Shown: positions 53,409-62,261, numbered from the stretch's first letter. The stretch: DNA of 64,000 nt from Bacillota bacterium (GCA_023414355.1 JAEZOB010000023.1:1-64000), one strand, 5' to 3'. Notes: generated from the letters alone by a model not told the origin. Program-made: numbers and translations.

Positions 53409-55202
53409 ATGAAAAGAAACTATGCACACACAATGAGAGCTGTGCTTGCAAAAGTATTAGTTTTCGTATTGGTGCTGATGGCATTTGCCGTGATCGCACC
53501 TAAGGCAACTGCTCAGGCCGCTGCAAAACCTGCTATGTCAAAGACTTCACGCAATATTATGGAAGGAAATCTTTATGATCTTGGAGTGAAGAATGTTACA
53601 AAAGGCGCAACTTATGTATGGAAGACCAGCAACAAGAAGATTGCTACCGTTGATAAGGACGGTGTTGTAGTAGCAAAGAGTAAGGGTAAAGCAACAATTA
53701 CCTGTACTGTAACAGATTCTAAGAAGAAGACCTATAAGCTTACCTGTAAGGTAACAGTTATTCAGCCTGTAAAGAGATTGACAATAGCCAATCCTGCTAC
53801 TGCACTTAACTTGGGTCAGAAGTACGATCTGAATACGATGGTGATCCCTGCAGCATCCAATGATATCGTAAGCTGGACAAGCAGTGATAAAACAATCGCA
53901 GCACCTGACAAGAAGGGTAAATTCACTGCATTAAAGCAGGGAACAGTGACCATTACCGCTAAGACCCTGAGTGGTAAGAAGTCTTCTGTTACCATCGAAG
54001 TGGTAGATAAAGAAGGTCTCGTAGCTGATCAGGCAGGATTAGATAAGCTGATAGGTTCCGGCGCTGCTCTTGTTACATTAAAGACTGATGCTGCTGGGGT
54101 ATTTGTTGTTCCTAGCGGAGATCATTCTACCCAGAAATTAGTGATTGATGCAGCGAATGCGGATGTATTAGTGAAGGGTGATTTAGATGTAGTAGAAGTG
54201 CTTAATATCAAGGAAAAGTCTCTGGGCCTCGCGGCTAGATTAAGGGAATTGATTTACTCGATGAATCGTCCTACTTCATTATATGTCGGAGCAACGGCAT
54301 CAGTTGATACCGTAGAGTTTAGAAGTGCTCTACAAGCTAACGTAGTCTTTGGTATGAGTGGTAGTTCTTTTGCGACGATTATAACTGGAGATGGTGGTAT
54401 GAGTAGTACTGGTGGAGGAACGATTGCTAACATTAACTTAAATGCAGGGGCAAACCTTACTCTATCAGGAAGCACTCCTCCTACTCCTCCGGTTATATTA
54501 GCTACTGTACCGGGTACTATGATAACTTCCAGTGTACCGATCAATCTGAATTGCCAAGCTCTAGTTTCTGTAGTATTAAACAGTGGTGCTCAAGGAAGTA
54601 GTATTACCGTACCGAATGCCAATGTGAAACCTGTTATCTCTGGTACAGTACAATATACCTTTATCACAGATCCTAATGATGGAAATACTCCGGCACAGGT
54701 TGTTACTATGAATCCCGCAGCAGGCCCGACACAAGTTGGTGGCGGTGCAGGCCCGACTGGTCCTACAGGACCTACAGGGCCTACCACACAGAAAATCACC
54801 GGTACGAATGGTGTATTCAAATTGCCTGTAGTGTATACTGCATTAAAATCTGTGAAAATTAATTTTATGGGTACACATGATATCACTGCTGAGATGTTAG
54901 CTGATCTGCAAGGGTTCTTATCAGCAGAATCAGCAACAATTACAAAATGGAAAAAAATTAAGAATGCAAATAAGTTAGCTAATGGCTATACTGCAAATGT
55001 AAAAGCTGTTGCTGGAATGAGTGATTTGACAAAGGATGTTACGATAAGTAAGGGTGGCGCTACACTGACCTTCAGAGTTACTGTGAATGATGTTACAGGT
55101 GCGGTTACCTTTGGGTCTCATGTAGTAACGAAGGGTTCTGATAATATGACTCTGACGGTTAGCGATGCACCTGCAGATTTATCCTTCGATATCACCTACT
55201 AG
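53409..55202 (+). CDS. Secreted Big_2 (Ig-like) domain protein
   Basis: A 597-residue exported protein: basic N-terminus, hydrophobic core (about residues 12-30) and a likely signal-peptide cleavage after ATAQAAA. Two bacterial Ig-like group 2 domains follow (TYVWKTSNKKIATVDKDGVV near 75; IVSWTSSDKTIAAPDKKGKF near 155). The C-terminal half is Gly/Ser/Thr-rich with a short collagen-like GPTGPTGPTGPTT run. There is no LPXTG motif. ATG 53409 follows GGGAGGAAAA. It may bind or shape the surface glycan; exact function unknown. Confidence 0.82.
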   Translation: MKRNYAHTMRAVLAKVLVFVLVLMAFAVIAPKATAQAAAKPAMSKTSRNIMEGNLYDLGVKNVTKGATYVWKTSNKKIATVDKDGVVVAKSKGKATITCTVTDSKKKTYKLTCKVTVIQPVKRLTIANPATALNLGQKYDLNTMVIPAASNDIVSWTSSDKTIAAPDKKGKFTALKQGTVTITAKTLSGKKSSVTIEVVDKEGLVADQAGLDKLIGSGAALVTLKTDAAGVFVVPSGDHSTQKLVIDAANADVLVKGDLDVVEVLNIKEKSLGLAARLRELIYSMNRPTSLYVGATASVDTVEFRSALQANVVFGMSGSSFATIITGDGGMSSTGGGTIANINLNAGANLTLSGSTPPTPPVILATVPGTMITSSVPINLNCQALVSVVLNSGAQGSSITVPNANVKPVISGTVQYTFITDPNDGNTPAQVVTMNPAAGPTQVGGGAGPTGPTGPTGPTTQKITGTNGVFKLPVVYTALKSVKINFMGTHDITAEMLADLQGFLSAESATITKWKKIKNANKLANGYTANVKAVAGMSDLTKDVTISKGGATLTFRVTVNDVTGAVTFGSHVVTKGSDNMTLTVSDAPADLSFDITY

Positions 55203-55227
55203 TTATTTAACTAACCAAGATAATCAT

Positions 55228-55271
55228 ATATCAAAGGATTTTTCGTAGTTCTACGGAAAATCCTTTGATAT
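55228..55271 (+). terminator. Large hairpin after the Ig-like protein gene
   Basis: Two 21-base arms (55228-55248 and 55251-55271) pair with one mismatch around a TT loop. The arms contain AAAGGATTTTTCGTAG and its complement. No T-run follows, so termination would rely on the long stem alone, or the structure may act in mRNA processing. It separates the Ig-like protein from the sortase module. Confidence 0.55.
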
Positions 55272-55295
55272 GCGTTATAGAATCTGAGGTGTCCT

Positions 55296-55883
55296 ATGAA
55301 GAAAGCTGTTTTTGGTATTGGATTATTCATACTGTTGCTCTCCGGAGGGACCGTAGCCTACGCTGGATCATTGAATGCGAATGAACAAGCGATAATCAGT
55401 GCTGCGAAGGGCCAGTTTGAGGTTGATGGGAAGCGGTACAAGGCTGAAAGCACCTATGTCAACCAGCTGATTGGTTATTTAAGCTCAGATGGAGTTGATC
55501 TGACAGCAGATCAAAAAGCAGAGGCAATCGCGCAAATGTATGCCAGTGTGGCAGAAGGCGTAGAAGCGGGTTATCTCTATCCGATCGAGGATAAGCAGGA
55601 GAATACAGATACCATGGAAGAACAGACGGACATCTTGACAACGATGGATTCAGAGACCGGACAGATTGTGTCCAAGGAAAATTCTAAAGATGGTGAGAAC
55701 TCTGAAGTAGAACCTGTCGTTTCTTCTGATCAGCCTGCTCCGGATGAGAAGGATACCATCATTAAGAATACGGGCTTTAATCTGAACCTAACCTTGTTTA
55801 TTGCTGTGGGAGCAGCCATACTTATGCTGATTTGCATATTTGAAACGATTAGATCTGATTTTTTCGCTCATACCGATGAATAA
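55296..55883 (+). CDS. Membrane-anchored extracytoplasmic protein, unrecognised
   Basis: A 195-residue protein with an N-terminal signal sequence (KKAVFGIGLFILLLSGGTVAYA), a helical region (residues about 25-95), an acidic Ser/Glu-rich linker, and a C-terminal membrane helix (about 165-187) preceded by IIKNTG. That motif recalls a sortase signal but lacks the proline, and the tail is acidic, so true sorting is doubtful. I do not recognise the family. The downstream sortase gene overlaps its end by eight bases, so the two are coupled. Confidence 0.65.
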   Translation: MKKAVFGIGLFILLLSGGTVAYAGSLNANEQAIISAAKGQFEVDGKRYKAESTYVNQLIGYLSSDGVDLTADQKAEAIAQMYASVAEGVEAGYLYPIEDKQENTDTMEEQTDILTTMDSETGQIVSKENSKDGENSEVEPVVSSDQPAPDEKDTIIKNTGFNLNLTLFIAVGAAILMLICIFETIRSDFFAHTDE

Positions 55884-56535
55884 GACACTACGAAGATTAT
55901 GGATTGATTTTCGGATGACATTGCTGTTTACGGTTCTGGGATTGGTTGTAGCATTTGCAGCCGGAGCTCCGATCATGTCCATGGTACTATCCAAATGGAA
56001 TATGATTGTTACAAATGGAGCACCTGGAAACCAGGGAGATTATATACCCAAGACTACCAAGCTTAAGCTTGTTCCTAAGGGTACGGTTAATCAGAGCGAA
56101 GTTAAAGTACCCCAGCAAGGAGAAAGTTACGGTAATATTTCCTGTGAAAGGATAGCATTGGCAGCACCGATTTATTACGGAGATACGGATGAATACTTCG
56201 AGAAGGGCGCAGGCCAGTATATCGGAAGCGGTTTACCGGGACAAGGAAAACCGATTTTGATCGGAGGTCATGATGGCAGCTTCTTTGCACCGCTCGAAGA
56301 TATCTTAACCGATGATATCGTCGTAATCACCACCGGTTATGGTAGCTATCAATATAAGGTTACTGAGGTTAAGACGGTGGATAAGGTGGATTCCACAGTA
56401 TATGATCTGACACAGCAGAAGGAGCAGCTGATTTTGTATACCTGCTATCCCTTCGGACAGGTCATCGGAGATCGTTCCGGAAGATATTTTGTTTACTGTG
56501 ACAGAATTCCGGATGCAGGGAACCTAACACAATAA
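55876..56535 (+). CDS. Sortase (class D-like)
   Basis: A 219-residue protein with one N-terminal membrane helix (residues about 15-40). The sortase beta-barrel carries the catalytic histidine in LIGGHDGSFFAPL, cysteine in LILYTCYPFG and arginine in SGRYFVYCDR. Sortases cleave a sorting motif and attach proteins to cell wall or to each other. ATG 55876 is favoured; an upstream in-frame TTG at 55840 lies inside the previous gene. No LPXTG substrate was found in the window, so its target is unknown. Confidence 0.88.
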   Translation: MNKTLRRLWIDFRMTLLFTVLGLVVAFAAGAPIMSMVLSKWNMIVTNGAPGNQGDYIPKTTKLKLVPKGTVNQSEVKVPQQGESYGNISCERIALAAPIYYGDTDEYFEKGAGQYIGSGLPGQGKPILIGGHDGSFFAPLEDILTDDIVVITTGYGSYQYKVTEVKTVDKVDSTVYDLTQQKEQLILYTCYPFGQVIGDRSGRYFVYCDRIPDAGNLTQ

Positions 56536-56548
56536 CAGGAGGAGCGAT

Positions 56549-57391
56549 ATGGAACAAAAGAAGAAGCTGAAAGTGAAAGCGATTAGCTTAGGATTTACCT
56601 TTCTTCTGACCCTGCTGTTAATTGTGCTGTTCGTATGTCTGGATCTTTATTTTGGTGTTTTTCATGACAAGAGCATCCTCAGAAAGGTAAATGAAAGTAA
56701 TTATTACAATGAAATCTATAATGTATTAAATACTGAGGCAGAAGGTCTTGTGACTGAGGCCGGTCTTCCTGCTTCAGTCATGAAGGATGTAATTACACTG
56801 GAGCGTGTCTACATCAATGGAAAGCAATATATTGAGTCGGCTCTGCAGGGAAGAACAGCGGATATCTCTACGGTGAAGCTGCGTGAGAAACTGCTTGAAA
56901 ATATCAATAGTTATCTGGCTGGTGAAAATGTTCTTCAGGAACAAGATTTAACTACCGGTGTGGGAGTTCTCGTAACAGATGTCGAGCAGATGTATCTACA
57001 GGGAATCAAGGTGGAATACATCCATTCCCTGACGGATTATCGTTTGAAATTCCTATCAGCATTACGATGGGTCATTCCTTTGATCCTGTTATTGATCGGT
57101 ATCATCTGTTATTTCCAGATCAATATACACCCCTATCGACATAGGGGAATTAGGCAGATTGATTATGCATTGAATGCATCCTCGATTCTTGCGATCGGAA
57201 CAGCGGTATATCTGCTAAATACCGGCAAATATATACAATCGGATGTAGGACCGATGTATTATAGCAGATTTATTACTTTATCATTACAATGGGATTGTGA
57301 GGTGCTGTTGTATTTAGGTTGTATCGGTGCAGCAATGTCTCTGGTATTGATTACATTGATTGGTTTTATGAAAAATAGGATAAGCGCTTGA
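56549..57391 (+). CDS. Multi-span membrane protein, unrecognised
   Basis: A 280-residue protein with one N-terminal helix (about 10-35), an extracytoplasmic region of about 130 residues, and three or so C-terminal helices (about 170-275). The N-terminal basic run EQKKKLKVK suggests the N-terminus is inside. No family was recognised. It follows the sortase by 13 bases with GGAGGAG, so it probably belongs to the same operon and might be a sortase-associated or envelope-stress protein. Confidence 0.6.
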   Translation: MEQKKKLKVKAISLGFTFLLTLLLIVLFVCLDLYFGVFHDKSILRKVNESNYYNEIYNVLNTEAEGLVTEAGLPASVMKDVITLERVYINGKQYIESALQGRTADISTVKLREKLLENINSYLAGENVLQEQDLTTGVGVLVTDVEQMYLQGIKVEYIHSLTDYRLKFLSALRWVIPLILLLIGIICYFQINIHPYRHRGIRQIDYALNASSILAIGTAVYLLNTGKYIQSDVGPMYYSRFITLSLQWDCEVLLYLGCIGAAMSLVLITLIGFMKNRISA

Positions 57392-57426
57392 TTTTAAAGG
57401 ATTTTGTATTGGGAAGTTGAGGTAGT

Positions 57427-58158
57427 ATGGTTAAAACGGGGGAATACTTCGATATTCACTCCCATATCCTGCCGGGAGTAGATGACGGCTCTCCGGATAT
57501 GGAGACCACCTTGCAGATGCTTCGGCAGGCTATGGAGCAGAATATCGGGACAATGATAGCAACACCTCATTATAATATTGGGGGGAAGAACCTTCCGGTG
57601 GAAGAACTGATACGGATCAAGGATCAGGTTCAGGATGAGGCACAGAAGATGAATAAAGATTTCAAGCTCTACCTTGGTAATGAACTGTTCTACAGTGAAT
57701 CTATTCTTGATGCACTTAAGAGCGGTGCTGCGCTGACGCTGGCAGGCAGCAGATATGTATTGGTGGAGTTCGGATATAATGAAGATTATAAGAAGCTATA
57801 CAGTGGCATGGGCAATCTGGTGAATGCCGGGTATCTGCCTATTCTTGCCCATATCGAAAGATACAAATGCCTTCGCAGGAAGACAGACCTGCTGGAGGAA
57901 CTAATAGAGCTGGGGTGCTGTCTTCAGATGAACAGCAGTTCCCTACTCGGGAATCTATTTACGGACGCAGGATATCACAGACAACTGGTTGATCGGAGGC
58001 TGATTCAATTTATCGGCAGTGACTGTCATGATAGTGAGGTAAGAGTTCCCAAGATGAAGGCTGTGGCAGAGATGTTCCGCAAGAAGAAGAAAATCACGCT
58101 GATTAATCTATTACTAAGGGAAAATCCCTCCAAGATTCTAGAGAACTCTTATTTATAA
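57427..58158 (+). CDS. cpsB: Tyrosine-protein phosphatase CpsB (PHP family)
   Basis: A 243-residue metal-dependent phosphatase of the YwqE/CpsB family. DIHSHILPGVDDGSPDMETT at residues 10-29, TPHYN, HIERYKCL and SDCHD supply the PHP metal ligands. It dephosphorylates the tyrosine kinase CpsD and so tunes polysaccharide length. GAGGTAGT precedes ATG 57427. It leads the CpsB-CpsC-CpsD trio, an order also seen in streptococcal capsule loci. Confidence 0.93.
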   Translation: MVKTGEYFDIHSHILPGVDDGSPDMETTLQMLRQAMEQNIGTMIATPHYNIGGKNLPVEELIRIKDQVQDEAQKMNKDFKLYLGNELFYSESILDALKSGAALTLAGSRYVLVEFGYNEDYKKLYSGMGNLVNAGYLPILAHIERYKCLRRKTDLLEELIELGCCLQMNSSSLLGNLFTDAGYHRQLVDRRLIQFIGSDCHDSEVRVPKMKAVAEMFRKKKKITLINLLLRENPSKILENSYL

Positions 58159-58169
58159 AGGAGCTAACA

Positions 58170-58928
58170 ATGAATAAGCATACAAACGAAGAGATTGAGA
58201 TTGACTTAGTCGAAATCTTTTATTTAGTAAAACATCAATTATGGATTATCATACTTTCAGGCATTATATGTGCTTCCTTGGCAGGTCTGATGAGCAGCTT
58301 CCTGCTGACACCGATGTATACCTCGAGAACTCAGCTTTACATACTCAGTAAATCGACTTCGATTACAAGTCTGGCGGATATCCAGATCGGTACGCAACTG
58401 ACACAGGACTATATGGTACTGGTAAAGAGCCGGCCGGTAGTGAATCAAGTAATCGAGAATCTGGACTTGAATATGAGGTATGAAGAAATGCTGGATTATA
58501 TCAGCATCTCGAATCCTACCAATACTCGTATTTTGGAGATAAGGGTGGAATATCCGGATGCCTATCTTGCGAAGGAGATTGTAGATGAATTTGCTACTGT
58601 TTCCACCAGTCAGATAGCAAAAATCATGGATGTGCAACAACCGACCATTGTAGAAGAAGGTTACATGCAGCCTAATCCTTCCAGCCCGAATACAACAAGA
58701 AATATTATGATCGGTGGTCTGCTCGGAGTATTCCTTGCTGCCGGTATCATCATTGTGTTGTACCTGTTGGATGATACGATTAAGGATGCAGATGACATAG
58801 AGAAATATCTGGAATTAACCAATCTGGGCTTAATACCGATCGATGCGAGCGGTGTAAAGCAAAGCGAGCAAGATAAGAAGAAGAAAAAACGGCAGAAAAA
58901 GGTACTTGCTAGGAAAGGTAAGAGGTAA
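58170..58928 (+). CDS. cpsC: Chain-length regulator CpsC (Wzz/YveK-like)
   Basis: A 252-residue membrane protein with two helices (about residues 22-47 and 173-195) flanking an extracytoplasmic domain. The N-terminal EIDLVEIFYLVKHQLWIIIL and the later PSSPNTTRNIMIGGLLG (proline-rich entry to helix 2) are Wzz-type. It activates the partner kinase and sets polysaccharide length. The C-terminal tail is very lysine-rich. It lies 11 bases after cpsB with AAAGGAG. Confidence 0.92.
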   Translation: MNKHTNEEIEIDLVEIFYLVKHQLWIIILSGIICASLAGLMSSFLLTPMYTSRTQLYILSKSTSITSLADIQIGTQLTQDYMVLVKSRPVVNQVIENLDLNMRYEEMLDYISISNPTNTRILEIRVEYPDAYLAKEIVDEFATVSTSQIAKIMDVQQPTIVEEGYMQPNPSSPNTTRNIMIGGLLGVFLAAGIIIVLYLLDDTIKDADDIEKYLELTNLGLIPIDASGVKQSEQDKKKKKRQKKVLARKGKR

Positions 58929-58934
58929 GGAATC

Positions 58935-59651
58935 GTGAAAAACGTTAATTTTACGAAAAGAGCCGAACTGGACTATAGAGCGAATGAATCTTATAAAACG
59001 CTTAGAACCAATATTCAATTCTGTGGTGATGATATCAAGGTAATTATGCTGACCAGCTGCACACCGAATGAAGGAAAATCAAGTGTATCCTTTAATCTTG
59101 CGATTTCTTTCGCAGAAGTAGGCAAGAGAGTAATCCTTGTGGATGCTGACTTAAGAAAATCTGTTCTCGTAGGAAGATATAAGGTAGGAGAGATTCAGGG
59201 AGGCTTATCACATTATCTGGCTGGTCAAAAACCGCTGAATGAGGTTTTGTATCAGACAGATGTTCCAAATATGGATATCATCTTTTCCGGTAATTACTGC
59301 CCCAATCCGGCAGAACTATTGAATCATGTAAGATTTACCGATCTGCTGACAAAGCTACGTGCAGAGTATGATTATGTGATCATTGATACACCTCCGCTCG
59401 GTTCTGTCATAGACGGAGCAATCGTTGCCAAGGTTTCTGATGGTGCAATCATGATTATAGAGGCCAATATGATTTCTTACCGTTTTGCCAGGGATGTGAA
59501 GGAGCAGCTGGAGAAATCCAATTGCAAAATTCTTGGAACCATCCTGAATAAGGTGCCGATTGATAAGAACGGTTACTATGGCAAATACTACTACGGTAAA
59601 TATTCCAGCAAGTATTATGGTAAGTATTATGGACAATACGGTGAGGCATAA
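58935..59651 (+). CDS. cpsD: Bacterial tyrosine kinase CpsD
   Basis: A 238-residue GTG-started BY-kinase. Walker A SCTPNEGKSSVSFNLA, Walker A' VILVDADLRKS and Walker B YVIIDTPPLGS are present. The C-terminus is a tyrosine cluster of about 30 residues (YYGKYYYGKYSSKYYGKYYG), the autophosphorylation tail that is the target of CpsB. It follows cpsC by six bases. With CpsC it forms the two-part polysaccharide copolymerase that controls the Wzy polymerase. Confidence 0.94.
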   Translation: MKNVNFTKRAELDYRANESYKTLRTNIQFCGDDIKVIMLTSCTPNEGKSSVSFNLAISFAEVGKRVILVDADLRKSVLVGRYKVGEIQGGLSHYLAGQKPLNEVLYQTDVPNMDIIFSGNYCPNPAELLNHVRFTDLLTKLRAEYDYVIIDTPPLGSVIDGAIVAKVSDGAIMIIEANMISYRFARDVKEQLEKSNCKILGTILNKVPIDKNGYYGKYYYGKYSSKYYGKYYGQYGEA

Positions 59652-59797
59652 CCGCTAATGTTCACACAGTAGCATGACACTTGCTGTCAAGCTACGTATG
59701 AAAGTGATACAAGAGATGATTTCTGCTTCGCGTAGCGAATTTGCATGCAGAAATCATACGTTACTGTGAATGGAGTGAACAGTAACGCATAACCGCT
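59646..59797 (+). repeat. Palindromic element flanked by 11-bp direct repeats
   Basis: GCATAACCGCT occurs at 59646-59656 (over the cpsD stop) and again at 59787-59797. The 130 bases between hold three hairpins: GTAGC...GCTAC with nested TGACA/TGTCA (59669-59695), ATGATTTCTGC/GCAGAAATCAT with nested TTCGC/GCGAA (59716-59757), and CGTTACTGT/ACAGTAACG (59759-59787). The ends share TGTTCAC and CACAGTA in inverted order. It looks like a small non-coding mobile element with a target duplication, but no second copy was seen in the window. Confidence 0.5.
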
Positions 59798-59825
59798 GAG
59801 ATGCCTTGTTTTCTTGGAAAAGTGC

Positions 59826-59854
59826 TTGACACACCCGGCAACATGTAATATAAT
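59826..59854 (+). promoter_or_regulatory. Strong sigma-A promoter of rplM-rpsI
   Basis: TTGACA (59826-59831) and TATAAT (59849-59854) with a 17-base spacer are both perfect matches. The start of rplM is 158 bases after the -10 box, so a leader of about 150 bases is transcribed. Confidence 0.92.
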
Positions 59855-59860
59855 TATGAA

Positions 59861-60011
59861 TCGTGACGTGAGAATACTCGAGCCAAAGCCCCGGTAAAGG
59901 TATTTGAGATCGTGATTGATAGAAGATGATGAAGAATATGCTCTCTCAAAGCATTTCCAGTCATTGAGATTGAATAAAATTCGTGATACATTTTCATAAG
60001 GAGGTTAACCG
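59861..60011 (+). promoter_or_regulatory. Leader before rplM, possible L13-type autoregulatory RNA
   Basis: The leader holds CTCGAGCCAAAGCCCC followed by GGTAAAGGTATTTGAG, which allows CTCGA/TTTGAG-type and GCC/GGT pairings, and ends in AAGGAGG before ATG 60012. An L13-binding leader is known upstream of rplM in low-GC Gram-positives. Position and length suit it, but I cannot confirm the consensus by eye. Confidence 0.4.
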
Positions 60012-60446
60012 ATGAAAAGTTTTATGGCTAGTCCGGCAACAATTGAAAGAAAATGGTACGTAGTTGATGCTACAGGACATACATTAGGCCGTCTCTCTTC
60101 GGAGATCGCAGCAATTTTAAGAGGCAAGAATAAGCCTACTTTTACACCTCATATTGACACAGGTGATTATGTAATAGTTGTTAATGCAGACAAGATCAAG
60201 GTTACTGGCAAGAAGATGGGCCAGAAGATTTACTACAAGCACTCCGATTATCCGGGCGGTATGAGAGAGACCACTTTAGCTGAGATGATGGCTAAGGACT
60301 CCGCTGAAGTAATCAGAATTGCAGTAAAGGGAATGCTTCCTAAGGGACCTTTAGGAAGAGACATGATCACTAAGTTACATGTATATTCTGGTGCTGAGCA
60401 TGCACACGCTGCACAGAAGCCGGAAGTATTAGAGATTAAATATTAA
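60012..60446 (+). CDS. rplM: 50S ribosomal protein L13
   Basis: A 144-residue protein of standard length with ERKWYVVDATGHTLGRLSSE, GDYVIVVNADKIKVTGKK, a YKHSDYPGGMRE loop and KGMLPKGPLGR, all diagnostic for L13, an early 50S assembly protein. ATG 60012 follows AAGGAGG directly; ATG 60024 would also make a good N-terminus. It is followed by rpsI, its universal partner. Confidence 0.96.
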   Translation: MKSFMASPATIERKWYVVDATGHTLGRLSSEIAAILRGKNKPTFTPHIDTGDYVIVVNADKIKVTGKKMGQKIYYKHSDYPGGMRETTLAEMMAKDSAEVIRIAVKGMLPKGPLGRDMITKLHVYSGAEHAHAAQKPEVLEIKY

Positions 60447-60473
60447 TATTGAGGTTGGAAGGAGGAAATAACA

Positions 60474-60866
60474 TTGGCTAAAGCAAAGTATTATGGAACC
60501 GGAAGAAGAAAGAGCAGCATCGCAAGAGTTTACCTTGTAGCTGGTACAGGCAAGGTTACTATAAATAAGAGAGAAATGGACAACTATTTCGGATTAGATA
60601 CCTTAAAACTGATCGTTCGTCAGCCCCTTGTTATTACTGAGACTCAGGATAAATTTGATGTAATAGTAAACGTTAAGGGTGGCGGTTTCACCGGCCAGGC
60701 TGGTGCAATCAGACACGGCATCTCCAGAGCATTATTACAGGCAGATGCAGACTATCGCCCCGCTCTCAAGAAGGCAGGCTTCTTAACAAGAGATCCTAGA
60801 ATGAAGGAAAGAAAGAAGTACGGCTTAAAGGCAGCGAGACGTGCACCTCAGTTTTCAAAGAGATAA
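60474..60866 (+). CDS. rpsI: 30S ribosomal protein S9
   Basis: A 130-residue TTG-started protein with KYYGTGRRKSSIARVYLVAG at the N-terminus and the tail KKYGLKAARRAPQFSKR, whose last arginine contacts P-site tRNA. GGAAGGAGG precedes the start. The 3' end of rpsI is a known integration site for integrative elements in Gram-positives, and a decayed integrase lies just downstream here. Confidence 0.96.
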   Translation: MAKAKYYGTGRRKSSIARVYLVAGTGKVTINKREMDNYFGLDTLKLIVRQPLVITETQDKFDVIVNVKGGGFTGQAGAIRHGISRALLQADADYRPALKKAGFLTRDPRMKERKKYGLKAARRAPQFSKR

Positions 60867-60959
60867 AAAGCGGTCAACGCATTTATCAAGAGAAGCCCGA
60901 TTATACAAGGGTTACAGATGTTGTGAAATGTTGTCAAACGCACTGGAATTTACTCCGTG

Positions 60960-60992
60960 TGCAACACGTTTGCAACAGGTGTGCAACAAAAA
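60960..60992 (+). repeat. Three 11-bp direct repeats (possible integrase arm sites)
   Basis: TGCAACACGTT (60960-60970), TGCAACAGGTG (60971-60981) and TGCAACAAAAA (60982-60992) are three tandem 11-base units sharing TGCAACA, starting 94 bases after the rpsI stop. Direct repeats of this size next to an attachment site are what the N-terminal domain of Tn916-type integrases binds. Between rpsI and the integrase there is no gene. Confidence 0.5.
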
Positions 60993-61009
60993 TAACAGTA
61001 ATAATTATA

Positions 61010-61057
61010 GGACATTTTTCAGTGAAGCGATTTACTGGAAAGTGTCCTTTTCATTTT
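61010..61057 (+). terminator. Terminator of rplM-rpsI
   Basis: A 14-bp stem (61010-61023 with 61034-61047, including two G-T pairs) is followed by TTTTCATTTT. It probably came with the integrated element, since it lies beyond the direct repeats. Confidence 0.7.
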
Positions 61058-61082
61058 GAAAGGACTTTCCTTTCCGTTCTCG

Positions 61083-61964
61083 TTATATCTTATCAATCGC
61101 ATCGACTAGCTCCTTCATATCAAAGTGAGTATATACTTTCTCTGTGAGTGTCATTGCTCCAGAGTGCCCTACAATCTTTTTGATAATCGTCTGATCCACA
61201 CCAGCTTCTGCTAACATAGATATACAGGTATGTCTACGATAGTGAGGTTGATTACATCAAAGTATTGCTCGTCCAGATGGACATTCTCTTTCTTTAAACC
61301 TAACAATTCAGAAATTCTAACTCCGTTATACAAGAGCATAAGGATAATCTGATAATACTTGTCCGCTTTTTGTTCCCATATTCGAGTAATCTCTTTTTTG
61401 TCAAATTTGTTGCGATCATACTTGTTTGGATTACGGTCTTTGTATTGAAGAATATCAACAAAAGAAGAGTAATCTTTGTTACAGATATCATTTTTCAATG
61501 CAAAGTCATACAGCTGATTAAAGAGGATTTTTATCTTCTTTAAGGTTGGAAAATTCTTTCCACAGGTATCAATAACTTCTTGTAAGTCAACCAAGTTTCA
61601 TATCCTTAAATACTTTGTTGTAAAGTGAACTGCAAGTCTTATAGGATGCGATATAGCCCTTTACATTGGCTTCTGATACAGATGCATATTTACGCTTTGA
61701 CCATTCTTAGTAAACATCTGAAAAGGTCATCTTAGCAGCTCTAGTATCAAAGGGATTTTTGTTATAATCGGCGAGCATTTGTAATCCATCTGCTTTTGTA
61801 GAGACATAACCGATAATAATATAATCCCTTATTTGCTTGTCCTTATCTTTGTCATAATGCCATCCAACGGATTTTTTAGCAACATAAGGGTTTCGGCATT
61901 TGCCGGAGAGTTTGGTTACACTTCCGTAGCCATTTGGTAACTTCATTCGCATCATTCCTTTCAT
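61083..61964 (-). pseudogene. int: Broken tyrosine integrase of an integrative element
   Basis: On the - strand the N-terminal arm-binding domain (MKLPNGYGSVTKLSGKCRNP, then KSVGWHYDKDKDKQIRDYII) ends at an in-frame TAA after FSDVY. The frame then resumes as EWSKRKYASVSEANVKGYIA. After a frameshift it gives PTLKKIKILFNQLYDFALKN and LLYNGVRISELLGLKKENVH (catalytic R). A deletion of about 50-60 codons follows, then HYRRHTCISMLAEAGVDQTI (HxxR), KIVGHSGAMTLTEKVYTHFD (H and Y) and the stop at 61083-61085. It is inactive but recognisable as an ICE/phage-type integrase. Confidence 0.88.
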
Positions 61965-62261
61965 TTATTTATTTGTAAAATCTGCTTTGCAGAGAATTAC
62001 CAGATTATAAATGGTACTTAATCTTTGTGGTTTTCTTTGATATAGCTTGGACGTACCGTTTTCCAAATTTCGTAGCTACTCCCGAACGCCTCGTTATTTT
62101 GCAATGATTCTTTCATGACTCTCCAATCTTTTAAAAAATGGATAAGGCTATCGTTTTCGAAGAAAATACCAGGAACTCCATTTAGGGGGTTATCATCTTC
62201 GGCAGAGCTAAGATGATAACAGCGCTTCTCCGTAGGATAAACAGATAAAAGGAGGAGACGA
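61965..62261 (-). other. Short gap with a possible remnant frame
   Basis: Between the integrase and relaxase remnants lie about 300 bases. On the - strand part of the frame 62018-62347 has a protein-like composition (GVPGIFFENDSLIHFLKDWR, AFGSSYEIWKTVRPSYIKEN), but I do not recognise it and its 5' part overlaps the relaxase remnant. It may be the end of a lost gene of the integrated element. Confidence 0.25.

Noticed and set aside
53409..55202. Sortase substrate with LPXTG
   Set aside because: No LPXTG-like motif, C-terminal helix or basic tail is present in the Ig-like protein.
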